This document shows, piece by piece, positions 42,911 to 51,673 of a stretch of 64,000 nucleotides of DNA; the first letter of the stretch is position 1; each line of letters starts with the position of its first letter. The notes beneath the pieces were generated by a model, which was not told where the DNA came from, did not search any database, and saw only the letters and a list, made by a program, of their open reading frames with translations. Where the stretch lies: positions 1-64,000 of the forward strand of contig PAQH01000138.1 of the NCBI GenBank assembly GCA_002709225.1, given 5' to 3'. The stretch comes from Planctomycetaceae bacterium (GTDB lineage Bacteria > Planctomycetota > Planctomycetia > Pirellulales > Pirellulaceae). A program made the position numbers and the translations under genes.

Positions 42911-45757
42911 TTACCGGTTGCTCACCGCGGATGCCGTCGGCGTCAGTGAATAAATCGTAACCAGCTGCGCAGACCGACTCGCCGCCGGATACCGTTTACG
43001 AGCGAGTGCCGCAACCATACCCCACGCATGGTCGTCGGCACGATAGCGGCGAAACAGCTGCTCGTGGCGAGTCGCCCGGTCCGCGTGCCCCAAGAGCGCA
43101 TAAAGACGTTGCAGGTTGTGGTGCGCAACAGAATTCTCTGAATCAACGTTGAGTGTCATTGCAAAGACCTCAGTCGCAGTACGCATTAAAGCCTCGGCAT
43201 CCTCTGCATCATCGATACCATAGAGCCGTGTGGCCTGGTCAAATAGGGTCAATCCCAGCAGATTGATAATTTCAACATCCTTGCTGAAATCAAATCCACG
43301 TCGCCGCATGTCTTCCGTCCGGTACTCCAAAATATTCCGGAAGTTCTGTTCGGCTTCAACCAATCTCCCTTGCCTGCGATTCGCAATACCCGTAAGCCAC
43401 TCCTTGGTCCAGAATGGCACAGCTTCTGCGGACTTCTCCAGTCTCTGCAGCACGGCAACGGCCTCTTGATTACGCCCCGCCTGAAGATACGCTCTGGCCA
43501 TATTTAGTAGGCCCTCGACACGTCCGTACTCGACCACGTGTTGAAAAGCACTCACCGCCTGTCCGGATCCGTCTCCCCCCAACAGCAATCCGATGCCGTA
43601 GTCATTCCAGCGTTCCCAGGGGTCGAGTCCGGCTTCCAGCGTGCCAACTTCCTTACCACGTTCACCGATCGGGAAAGTTACGGTGTCCGAGGCAAGTGTC
43701 ACAATGGGAAGGCGATTAAGATACGGTTGGCCCGTCTGGTGGCCCGGAATCGGCTTAATCTCGTCATCATCGACGTTCGCAATAAAGTCGGTGTAGGGAA
43801 CGTCAAACTTACGGTAATTCAGCTTGATCTCAACGGTTACCGAATCGGTTACGTCATGCGGCAAATGAAAGCCGTAATGAACGACCTGTGCTGCATCAGG
43901 GGGAATCTGGTGATCGTACATCGCGACGAAAATGTCCTGCGTGTTGCGATGAACAATACGGTTACCGTTTCTATCTACCATGAATGCACTGAAGAAATGC
44001 GCTGCCGGATCAACCTCTCGATTGGAGTTCAGCCTACCGCTGTGAGCGACAATTCTGGTTCCATTGCGAACGGTGACTTCCAGCCACACCTGGTTAGAAT
44101 CGCTGGTGCCCTCCGTGAACCGATGACCTATCTTTAGTGTCCGAACAACCGTCTCGAACAGGTAATCTCGACCCGGCGTAAGCGCTGGCACCACCGGGCG
44201 CAACGGGGCGTGCAGTTTTCTTTCCTGCGAATCACGCTCCCGCACACCAAAGAGGTCGACGCGCACCGCGTCCTGCAAAAATCTGGTTTGGGCGGCTGTC
44301 GCGTCCGGTAGATTCTTAAACCAGGTGACTCCTGTGTTGCCACCCAGGAATTGATGGTCATGGATGCTGGGCAGGCTCTTTCCCTCTGTCACATATGCAC
44401 GAGCGCCAAAATCATCCGAAGATCGCAGCGGCATGTGGCAATGCGAACAACTTCCGGCGGCCTTCTCCGGGTAGTAAAACGCTCTGGCGCTGCGACCCGA
44501 AAAACCGCTATTCAGGAACGAGTCATAGTGATTCTGCCCGCGCTGAAAATCATGAACTCGGGTCAATTCACGCGGCAAATGCTGTTTGTGGCAGGTCGAA
44601 CAAAACTCAATCGTTTTATGGAATGGCTTGAGCATCGTTTTCTTGTGGAAATCCGGTTTGGCCTTAACCAATGTGTGATTCAACAGTTGCAACAGCGGTC
44701 GTTGGCTATACGCAAAAGGATAGTGCAAGGGCTCTTCAATAACATAGTCGGCATTTCCCGTGTTACTGTTGATGTGGGTAATGGCATGGCACGAAGTGCA
44801 GGTAATACCAGCCTGTGCCGACTGATCGAGAGTCACATTAAAACTGGGATTCTCGAACTCACCGGAAAAAAACGGTACCGGATCATGGCAGCCAGCACAC
44901 CACCGAAGAGCCTTCTGATTTCCGTCTCGACGCGACAGCGCGTTGCCGGTTTCATTAATGGTCGCTAGGTAAGCAGGATTGTTGAACGAACTGAACCGAT
45001 GGGCGCTGTGAAACCAACCATCAAAGGCGTCCGGGTGGCATTGCATACAATATTGGTCGTTCAGCAGCGCGCGTTTGGCGATAAACTTACCATTGACCGT
45101 CCGTGCGGCAGATGGGTGAAAATAGAAATCGCCTTCCGCAGAGCCCTTTTGGTACCACTCTCTTGGATCCTGCGATTGCAATCCGACCATTACGAGGACG
45201 ACCATTCCAACCACCGTCAGAAACACGATTCCTTGCCGCCATCGAATGCGACTGCCGGCCAGGCGGTGTAGCCAATAGAGCCAAAGTACCACGAGTGGGC
45301 AAACCACATGCAACCAATACACAGTGGCTCGCAAAAGAGGTGCTTTAAGATCAAACAGACCAGGAATACGCACCAGCGCCAACCCAGTACCCAAAACGAT
45401 GAGACCGCTCACAAACACACCATAACCAATGTGAACTGCTCGTCGATTGCGCCGGCGGAGAGCTAATCGCACATGGAAAACACTAAAGCTGATAAATGGC
45501 ACAACGAGAAGCACGCCAATCGCCAAGTGAATACCGAACATCCACAAGAAGAACAGGTTCTCGTAACTCCTACCCTTGACCCAGGTCAGCAATGAGACCG
45601 ACAGCAAATACAGGGAATTTGCCGTGAGTAACGCAACCAATGAGAAAACAAGCAACAAGAGCATCCGCAATCGCGGACCGATAGTGCGGCGATAACGGGT
45701 TCTCGGAACCGGAACGGCGTTTGCGGAAGGAGCGACTGACATCTCGCCATCACTCAT
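42911..45757 (-). CDS. Membrane-anchored pentahaem c-type cytochrome with TPR tail
   Basis: A 948-aa protein. The first 195 residues hold five membrane helices (about 31-58, 67-94, 108-130, 143-165, 174-193) with His at 77, 95, 109, 150 and 164 that could bind haem b. A periplasmic part carries five CxxCH sites: CMQCH (237), CAGCH (287), CTSCH (320), CSTCH (386) and CSHCH (437). The spacing and the many extra His resemble tetrahaem cytochrome c554/NrfB-type proteins. The C-terminal 250 residues have TPR-like helices (AVLQRLEKSAEAV, NFRNILEYR, NSVAHHNLQRLYALLGH). It likely passes electrons between quinol and a periplasmic partner. The start overlaps the upstream lipoprotein stop by 4 nt. Confidence 0.88.
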   Translation of the reverse strand: MSDGEMSVAPSANAVPVPRTRYRRTIGPRLRMLLLLVFSLVALLTANSLYLLSVSLLTWVKGRSYENLFFLWMFGIHLAIGVLLVVPFISFSVFHVRLALRRRNRRAVHIGYGVFVSGLIVLGTGLALVRIPGLFDLKAPLLRATVYWLHVVCPLVVLWLYWLHRLAGSRIRWRQGIVFLTVVGMVVLVMVGLQSQDPREWYQKGSAEGDFYFHPSAARTVNGKFIAKRALLNDQYCMQCHPDAFDGWFHSAHRFSSFNNPAYLATINETGNALSRRDGNQKALRWCAGCHDPVPFFSGEFENPSFNVTLDQSAQAGITCTSCHAITHINSNTGNADYVIEEPLHYPFAYSQRPLLQLLNHTLVKAKPDFHKKTMLKPFHKTIEFCSTCHKQHLPRELTRVHDFQRGQNHYDSFLNSGFSGRSARAFYYPEKAAGSCSHCHMPLRSSDDFGARAYVTEGKSLPSIHDHQFLGGNTGVTWFKNLPDATAAQTRFLQDAVRVDLFGVRERDSQERKLHAPLRPVVPALTPGRDYLFETVVRTLKIGHRFTEGTSDSNQVWLEVTVRNGTRIVAHSGRLNSNREVDPAAHFFSAFMVDRNGNRIVHRNTQDIFVAMYDHQIPPDAAQVVHYGFHLPHDVTDSVTVEIKLNYRKFDVPYTDFIANVDDDEIKPIPGHQTGQPYLNRLPIVTLASDTVTFPIGERGKEVGTLEAGLDPWERWNDYGIGLLLGGDGSGQAVSAFQHVVEYGRVEGLLNMARAYLQAGRNQEAVAVLQRLEKSAEAVPFWTKEWLTGIANRRQGRLVEAEQNFRNILEYRTEDMRRRGFDFSKDVEIINLLGLTLFDQATRLYGIDDAEDAEALMRTATEVFAMTLNVDSENSVAHHNLQRLYALLGHADRATRHEQLFRRYRADDHAWGMVAALARKRYPAASRSAQLVTIYSLTPTASAVSNR

Positions 45758-46137
45758 GAAGAAATCGACTTGACCGCCGCTTCGGACTTCTCTGGAAGGC
45801 CGGATTCAGGGGGTATTGGCGTTTGCTCTGAACCCTGCTTGTTGCCTACTGAAGAGCCGGTCTCTTCTGCGGGAGACTTTTCTTCCGAGCCATCGTGGAA
45901 CGCCTTGACAGCACTCGGCGCATCGGCAGGATCATCCTTGGAGGCACGCGCGCCACCGTCACGCAGGTCCTGAATTTCCCATTGGTAGTTCGTGTCATCC
46001 CAAACACCGTCACCTTGAGAATTCACGGTCTCCATTCTACTCATCTTTTCAAAATCATTGGCTGTTGGCTGATAAGTGGTTTTCTGACCACACCCAGTCA
46101 ACACCACCGCGCCAAACCAAATCCACCCGAGTCTCAT
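45754..46137 (-). CDS. Small lipoprotein linked to the pentahaem cytochrome
   Basis: A short signal (WIWFGAVVLTGC) ends in a lipobox Cys. About 105 residues follow without a recognised domain and with many Glu, Ser and Pro, probably disordered. The ATG at 46137 has GGAG 6 nt upstream; the second ATG two codons earlier is also possible. Its ATGA stop overlaps the cytochrome start by 4 nt, which suggests translational coupling and a partner role. Confidence 0.75.
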   Translation of the reverse strand: MRLGWIWFGAVVLTGCGQKTTYQPTANDFEKMSRMETVNSQGDGVWDDTNYQWEIQDLRDGGARASKDDPADAPSAVKAFHDGSEEKSPAEETGSSVGNKQGSEQTPIPPESGLPEKSEAAVKSISS

Positions 46138-46603
46138 TTCCATCTCCACTGCTACCGCTTCTTTCGAAGTGTCTAACGGCAAAATCAACACGCGACATGT
46201 CGGTAGTTACTTGCCCGGAATTTCGTCCCCAAACACAAATGCCCGTTCGGTTTGGAAACAATATCACCTCTTTTGTGACAGGTTCATCTTAACATCGTAC
46301 GGCATACGAGCCAAAACCAACTTTCTTGGAATCTCCGCGTCTCATCAGCAGGCGACGAATGCCACCCGTTTAGCGCACACCAAAAGCCAAGCGAGCAAGC
46401 AGCCAGCCCCTACTGGGCAGCAGCGCCGGGGCCTCAACGAGACTTTTTCTCGGTTGCTCCCCCTTTACAGTTTGTTAGCTCGCTCCTGGCAATTGGCAAG
46501 TGGGATCGTCAAACAGGATCTAAATTCGTAAAGCTCGTCACACGTCAGCAATAAATCGCTGGCAGGTTTCCCCGTTCATGCACCCGCTACGTCGGAACAA
46601 ACG
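46138..46603. other. Intergenic stretch upstream of the lipoprotein-cytochrome pair
   Basis: About 465 bp with no recognised gene. It should contain the promoter of the pair. I see no T-tract hairpin and no repeat worth noting. Confidence 0.4.
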
Positions 46604-47308
46604 TCACGGACCGCCTGAAAACAGTGTTTTCCCTACACGGACAATCGTCGCCCCCTCTTCGATCGCCGTTTCAAAATCGCCACTCATTCCCATTGAAAGT
46701 TCTTCCATCTGAATCCCGGGAACGCCAATACCACTTAAGCGATCTCGTAATTCGCGTAATCGGACGAAGTACGGCCGCGCTGTCACACGATCGGACCCAC
46801 GCGCGGCCATTCCCATCAAGCCATGGACTTTGATGTGACGCAAGTCGGCGATTGTCGGGAGTAATGAGGCGAGTTCATCTGGCGAAAAACCATGCTTGGC
46901 AGTATCCCCGGCAACATTCACTTCGAGCAACACCGGGATGACATGTGCGTCACGACCTGCTTCTGTATCAATCGTCTGCAGCAAACGCAAACTATCACAA
47001 GAATGTACGAGTCGAACTGCTGGCAACGTGCGTCGGACTTTATTGCGTTGCAAGTGTCCGATCATGTGCCACTGAACGTGGGGATGACTGATCGCATCTA
47101 CCTTTTTCCATAATTCCTGTGGGCGACTTTCACCAAGCTCAAAACAACGGGCATCTAAAAGCGCCAGCACTTCATTCAAACCCACGTATTTCGTCACTGC
47201 AACCAAACGGATACTCCGCGGGTCACGACCGCTACGCCGCGCAGCAGCGTCAATCTGCTCTCGTACGCGAGTGACGTTGCCAGCGATCTGCTGTTGCAAT
47301 TCAGACAT
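46604..47308 (-). CDS. YggS/PLPBP family pyridoxal-phosphate protein
   Basis: A 234-aa single-domain PLP-binding protein involved in vitamin B6 and amino-acid homeostasis, with no known catalytic role. The PLP Lys lies in VAVTKYVG, and the phosphate site follows from WHMIGHLQRNKV, EVNVAGDTAKHG and ELSMGMSGDFETAIEEGATIVRVG. The protein is cytoplasmic. The ATG at 47308 follows two in-frame TTG codons. It is not obviously coupled to neighbours; in many bacteria it lies with cell-division or proline genes, which are not here. Confidence 0.92.
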   Translation of the reverse strand: MSELQQQIAGNVTRVREQIDAAARRSGRDPRSIRLVAVTKYVGLNEVLALLDARCFELGESRPQELWKKVDAISHPHVQWHMIGHLQRNKVRRTLPAVRLVHSCDSLRLLQTIDTEAGRDAHVIPVLLEVNVAGDTAKHGFSPDELASLLPTIADLRHIKVHGLMGMAARGSDRVTARPYFVRLRELRDRLSGIGVPGIQMEELSMGMSGDFETAIEEGATIVRVGKTLFSGGP

Positions 47309-47400
47309 CAACAAACTCGCCTACGTTACCCCAATACCAGCCAAATCAGCGTGTTTACATCCATCGGGCAAGCTCGCGCCGAGTTAAAACATCATCTCGA

Positions 47401-49179
47401 CTATTCAATTTCGATCAACGTCTCGACACTACCGTTGGCATGAAATCGCCCGCAGATATATTCACACCCCAGATTCTGGCCCAACACGGTTCGAATTCGC
47501 TTCGCGGCCAAAGAACGATAAAATATCCACTGACGCCGTCCTATCTGTACTCGATAGCCCGTTGCAACCTCGCGTGGCTGAACACGGAGATCTTCGGCGA
47601 CTGTCAGCTGACGCCATGTGTACGGTTTGGTCCGCTGTCGGGGAGCGAGATCGATAAACAAGGGCATTTCTAGTCGCGAAACCGCTCCCCGCTGTTTTAG
47701 GAGCAATCCACTTGGTGCCGCAACCAGTTCTCCTTCCGCAGAGGCCGCTCGCCATTCAGGCAATGCGAGAGGCAACGCTAGAAATCGTGGTTTATGGCCA
47801 TCCGTGATAGTAATCTCACGGGTCTCGTCAGCTGGCTGTAAAGACATCGGCGCATGTATCGGCCAAGAAACCGCAAGGTCCATTTCAACAGTCTTCTTAC
47901 TCAACACAACATGGCCGAGCAACAAGAACTCGTCTTTTCTCGCTAACAGACACTGCCGTTGCAACACAATTCCATTTCCCAATGGCGCTTCCAACTCCAG
48001 ATAAGCAACATCCTCGTCACTAAACCAGCACAGTTCAGACCAGCGTCCCTGAACCGTCAATCGTTTTCCGTCGACACAAACATCTGTGTCCCAGGGTCCC
48101 GCAAAAATCTGCTGGGCCCCTCGACTCAATTCGGCAACAACAGAATCTTGCCCAAATATCACACCCAACGCCGTCGCGCCACGATTCCAACTCGTTCGCA
48201 TCGCAGCGATGCCAGCCCATTCAGAACAGACGGCAGCGTCCGGTAAGGACTTCTTGGAGGATCGTTCTGCAAGTTTTGACCGACCAGAAAAAAACCTGCT
48301 GGCCACCGCCTGGTCTTGAGGATCACCAGACAACTCCAACGCAGCCTGGGCCAACTTGCGCCAATCCCCTATTTCATCCGCTACGCTAAATAACTGGGAC
48401 CCATCACGTCTGCATAAGCGAAGCATCTGCAAGACCATCCAGTCATATTGCTCCTGCGCTTCTTCATTCAAACATACTCTGCCGTTAGCGCGGGCCAAGG
48501 ATTCACACCTTGTCCAGGATGCCAGCAAGGGGCGGAAAATCTCGATCGCTCCCGAGTGGATTAATCCCTCTCCATCGAGCAGGTCAATCAGTGCCGATGA
48601 AAGCATCTCCGAAGCGGGCTCGTGCAATTCCTGGCACTGCTCCAACTCTGGGAACAGGCAGGATAGAGCCAACGGCAATTCGCCGTAAAGCCATTGCCGC
48701 ACAAGCGGATCATCACTGGATGACGCTCGTCGCGCATCAGTTGCAACGTCGACCAGTTGATCCAAGAGCTCGCACCAAGGTGCCGCGGGAAGCTCACGAG
48801 TCAGATCGACGAGCGCATAGCTCCAAGCGACGCATTCCAAGCCCAAGGTTCGGCTCACCTCACGGGCTGCTAAACCCTGCAACCAGACTTCCAGTTCCGT
48901 CGCGATCTCACTGTCCAACGACTTTCGCTTGGATGTCCGTTTTCGAGCGACCTTCTCCAAGTTGCTCAAAAGGGGCCACGCGTCGGTAACGTGATGCGCG
49001 TCGCTCAACCCCCATCGCAACGCCTTGCGCCCTCCCGATTTAACCGACTCACGCAGCCCGATGGGCGTAACGCGGTGTCGCAGGTGCTGCCCCCACTGTC
49101 CCCAATCACTCGGATCGGATGTTCCGTCACTCGGACGCCCAGCATTTTGCCTCTTCACCGCGGTGAGGGATTCTGACAT
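47401..49179 (-). CDS. Large protein, possible heparinase II/III-like fold, unknown function
   Basis: A 592-aa protein without an N-terminal signal peptide. The first 300 residues look helical, and the remainder has many beta strands (from about 330, ALGVIFGQDSVVAEL to RLEMPLFIDLAPRQ), so it may combine an alpha-toroid with a beta-sandwich as in heparinase II/III and related polysaccharide lyases. I do not see the catalytic His-Tyr-Arg set with certainty. The ATG at 49179 follows AAGG by a few nucleotides. The function is unassigned and the fold guess is weak. Confidence 0.6.
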   Translation of the reverse strand: MSESLTAVKRQNAGRPSDGTSDPSDWGQWGQHLRHRVTPIGLRESVKSGGRKALRWGLSDAHHVTDAWPLLSNLEKVARKRTSKRKSLDSEIATELEVWLQGLAAREVSRTLGLECVAWSYALVDLTRELPAAPWCELLDQLVDVATDARRASSSDDPLVRQWLYGELPLALSCLFPELEQCQELHEPASEMLSSALIDLLDGEGLIHSGAIEIFRPLLASWTRCESLARANGRVCLNEEAQEQYDWMVLQMLRLCRRDGSQLFSVADEIGDWRKLAQAALELSGDPQDQAVASRFFSGRSKLAERSSKKSLPDAAVCSEWAGIAAMRTSWNRGATALGVIFGQDSVVAELSRGAQQIFAGPWDTDVCVDGKRLTVQGRWSELCWFSDEDVAYLELEAPLGNGIVLQRQCLLARKDEFLLLGHVVLSKKTVEMDLAVSWPIHAPMSLQPADETREITITDGHKPRFLALPLALPEWRAASAEGELVAAPSGLLLKQRGAVSRLEMPLFIDLAPRQRTKPYTWRQLTVAEDLRVQPREVATGYRVQIGRRQWIFYRSLAAKRIRTVLGQNLGCEYICGRFHANGSVETLIEIE

Positions 49180-49373
49180 GTTCAGTTTACCTTCCTATCC
49201 TGCCTGCGCGATCGCAATTACTGCACTATAATAGACATCCGCTGATTGGCCACAAGGCGGTGGACTTTTGCATACTACTTCAGCGTTCTTCACGCGTGAT
49301 ACCTGCAAGTTCAATCGCAATTCGGTGTGTAAGATCACAGCTGCCGTCACCTGGTTATCATGAGAGTGCCGCG

Positions 49374-50180
49374 ATGTCGCTGAAACACCGTCACCCGAAG
49401 CGACTTGCCGCGATCTTCTTTTGTCTAGCATTTTCATGCGAACCATTGTTCTATTGCACGGGCATCATAACTTCTGCTGAGGATGCGAGTGAAGATTCGC
49501 AAGCCCAGCCACTCCGACCCCCGCCCGGCCTGCAACAACTTGGTAAACATAGGCTCTGGGTCGACTTGAAAAAACGATACGTTGTGGTCGATGGATCCGT
49601 CTGCCTACGGGAAGGTCAACTCGAAATGTTCGCCTGTCCGCGCGGCACCAAAGAACACGAAGCGATTATTGCTGTTGATTGCCCAGCACAGTTCCTGCAC
49701 GCTGCGTTGCTGTCGGTCGGAGCCCAGTCTGGAAATACAGTGTCCTATGAGCCTGCATACAAGCCCGCAAGTGGTACCGTCATCGACATCTACCTGCTCT
49801 GGAAAAGCGCGGATGGCAAGAAACACCAGACGCGTGCCCAGAACTGGGTACGGTATTTGAAAACGGGCAAAGCCATGCCCTATGACTGGGTGTTTGCAGG
49901 AAGTGGATTCTATACTGACAAATCCACGGGCAAACGGCACTATATGGCAGACGCGGGAGATATGATTTGCGTCTCTAATTTCAATACCGCAATGCTCGAC
50001 CTCCCCATTCAAAGCAGTGCGGCGGCGGCGGGTCTGCTATTCACTGCGTACAAGAAACGCATTCCGCCCCTACGTACTCCAGTCCGCATCGTTTTGATCC
50101 CACGGCCGTCGGAAAACAAAACCGAATCACCTCCAATGCCAGTGGTCAGCGGCCGAAACGCTCCCGAAACTGCCCCCTGA
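49374..50180 (+). CDS. YdjY-domain secreted protein
   Basis: The protein (268 aa) has a signal-like hydrophobic start (LAAIFFCLAFSCEPLFYC) and then the YdjY-type domain: VDLKKRYVVVDGSVCLREGQ, EMFACPRGTKEHEAIIAVDC, PAQFLHAALLSVGAQSGN, and a tail with VFAGSGFYTD and YMADAGDMICVSNF. YdjY proteins are periplasmic and of unknown biochemistry, though they co-occur with respiratory and beta-propeller proteins in planctomycetes. It starts at the ATG at 49374; the frame extends to 49260 without signal character. It is divergent from the heparinase-like gene. Confidence 0.75.
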   Translation: MSLKHRHPKRLAAIFFCLAFSCEPLFYCTGIITSAEDASEDSQAQPLRPPPGLQQLGKHRLWVDLKKRYVVVDGSVCLREGQLEMFACPRGTKEHEAIIAVDCPAQFLHAALLSVGAQSGNTVSYEPAYKPASGTVIDIYLLWKSADGKKHQTRAQNWVRYLKTGKAMPYDWVFAGSGFYTDKSTGKRHYMADAGDMICVSNFNTAMLDLPIQSSAAAAGLLFTAYKKRIPPLRTPVRIVLIPRPSENKTESPPMPVVSGRNAPETAP

Positions 50181-50196
50181 TTCAGATGCTCCAGCC

Positions 50197-50230
50197 GGCC
50201 TAATTCATAATCTCTGCCGAGAGTTAGGCC
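50197..50230. terminator. Hairpin between convergent genes, possible terminator
   Basis: GGCCTAA (50197-50203) and TTAGGCC (50224-50230) pair perfectly, with a second inner stem CTCT/AGAG (50212-50215 with 50220-50223). It is 17 nt after the YdjY stop and faces the end of the creatininase gene. There is no T-tract. Confidence 0.3.
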
Positions 50231-50322
50231 CTGCGCAGAACAGGCATGTGACTGGTTGATCGCCAACGCCAGTCGCAATCACGACCGGACATCTCACGAA
50301 TCGACACGAGTCCCCGCTCGAA

Positions 50323-51162
50323 CTACGGCGAGTCGTCTTGAGTCGCGGCACGAATCGCTTTCACGGTCGCAGCTGCACGAAAATCAATGATCCGCCGGCC
50401 CCACTCGATGGTTCTTTGGGCAGGTGCAAGTTCGACACCGTTGATACGAAACTTATCTGCTGCAATTCTCTGGTTGGTTCTCACACTACTTGGATCAACG
50501 GCCATCATCATTGCCGTCATTCCAAAATCGTCATGATAACCTTCTGGCTGCTGAATAATCCCCTCACTTTCCAACCAATCTGCCACGGACTTGAAATCGT
50601 AATACTCGGCAATGTGATAGACCCGACAACCTTTTCCTTTCCCATCTTGGTTAAGTGATTCTGCTACTTGCTTCATTCCTTCCTGATTCCCGCCACTGTC
50701 ACCGATCATAACGACGTGCTTGAATCCATGTGTTCGCAGCGAAGCACAAATATCGGTGAGTAAAGCTCGATACGTCTCTTCCGTGACACTGACCGTACCC
50801 GGATATTTCATATGCACCGTCGGCGGATCAATATCTCCTTCAGGGACAAACGGGACGATCGGCGCGATCAGAGCGTTGCCCAGGCTGCGAGCAATCGCTT
50901 CAGTAGTCCCCCGCAAGACGACATTGTGTTTGCCGGTTACCAGATATGGGCCGTTCTGTTCAACACCCCCTGTCGCAACAATCACTGTGTCTTTCCCCGC
51001 TTTCATTGCATCACGGACTTCCATCCAAGTCATGTCTTCAATGAAAAGAGTGTTGGCAGCTGGAATCGGCCGCGGACCATTCGGGTCCGGATTAACCGGA
51101 TCTGGAATTGCCAAGTAAGAGGCTGCCAAGCCAATCGCCAAGACTCCTGCAAAACGCAACAT
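50323..51162 (-). CDS. Creatininase-family hydrolase, exported
   Basis: A 279-aa protein with an N-terminal signal-like helix (LRFAGVLAIGLAASYLAI), then a creatininase domain: ATGGVEQNGPYLVTGKHN (a metal-binding Glu and His), HGFKHVVMIGDSGGNQEG and the metal Asp/Glu/His pattern up to HDDFGMTA. These amidohydrolases act on creatinine or on cyclic amide or peptide bonds; the natural substrate here is unknown. The ATG at 51162 has AAGGGG 6 nt upstream, which decides the start against the much longer open frame up to 51324. It is divergent from the peptidoglycan-enzyme fusion gene. Confidence 0.85.
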   Translation of the reverse strand: MLRFAGVLAIGLAASYLAIPDPVNPDPNGPRPIPAANTLFIEDMTWMEVRDAMKAGKDTVIVATGGVEQNGPYLVTGKHNVVLRGTTEAIARSLGNALIAPIVPFVPEGDIDPPTVHMKYPGTVSVTEETYRALLTDICASLRTHGFKHVVMIGDSGGNQEGMKQVAESLNQDGKGKGCRVYHIAEYYDFKSVADWLESEGIIQQPEGYHDDFGMTAMMMAVDPSSVRTNQRIAADKFRINGVELAPAQRTIEWGRRIIDFRAAATVKAIRAATQDDSP

Positions 51163-51673
51163 GATCCACCCCTTACAAACAGAGACCAAGAAACAACGTT
51201 CAATCCGATTCTCTGACCGAATTGTAGTGTGCAAGATGCAGCGTTTCATCCAGCCCTGGAAATTGCCCGCGAGAATCCCTGTCGAAAGAAAACTTCTGTG
51301 GCCAAGTCCCCTACTGCAAACCAAGGGTGCGCCGGGTATCCGATGAACGACAGACTAAGAACCTTGCTACGGAACTCCAGCTCTCCACACCGAACTGAAT
51401 CTTCAATCCAACCAGCAACCAACCAATAGATCCGTGCAGAATGACCTTCTGCCTCAACAAACTCACTGCTTGCTTTCGACGAAAGATCATGGCACGATCA
51501 TTGCTACGAGCTGCACTAGTGTCATGCAAGCCTCGCGGGCCGGTGCCTGTCAGCACGCGCGGCAGCAAGTCATCCCACACTGCAACACCACCATCTCTCC
51601 CGTTCACGGCTTATCGGGCCAGGCCTGGCAGGACCAGGTGCTTTCACGTTCTTCAGACCAAGAGGCAACGACA
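51163..51673. other. Intergenic stretch between divergent genes
   Basis: About 510 bp between the creatininase gene and the fusion gene. The + strand frame is open here (from 51434) but has no signal peptide or start context, so it is not included in the gene. No RNA or repeat was recognised. Confidence 0.4.
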
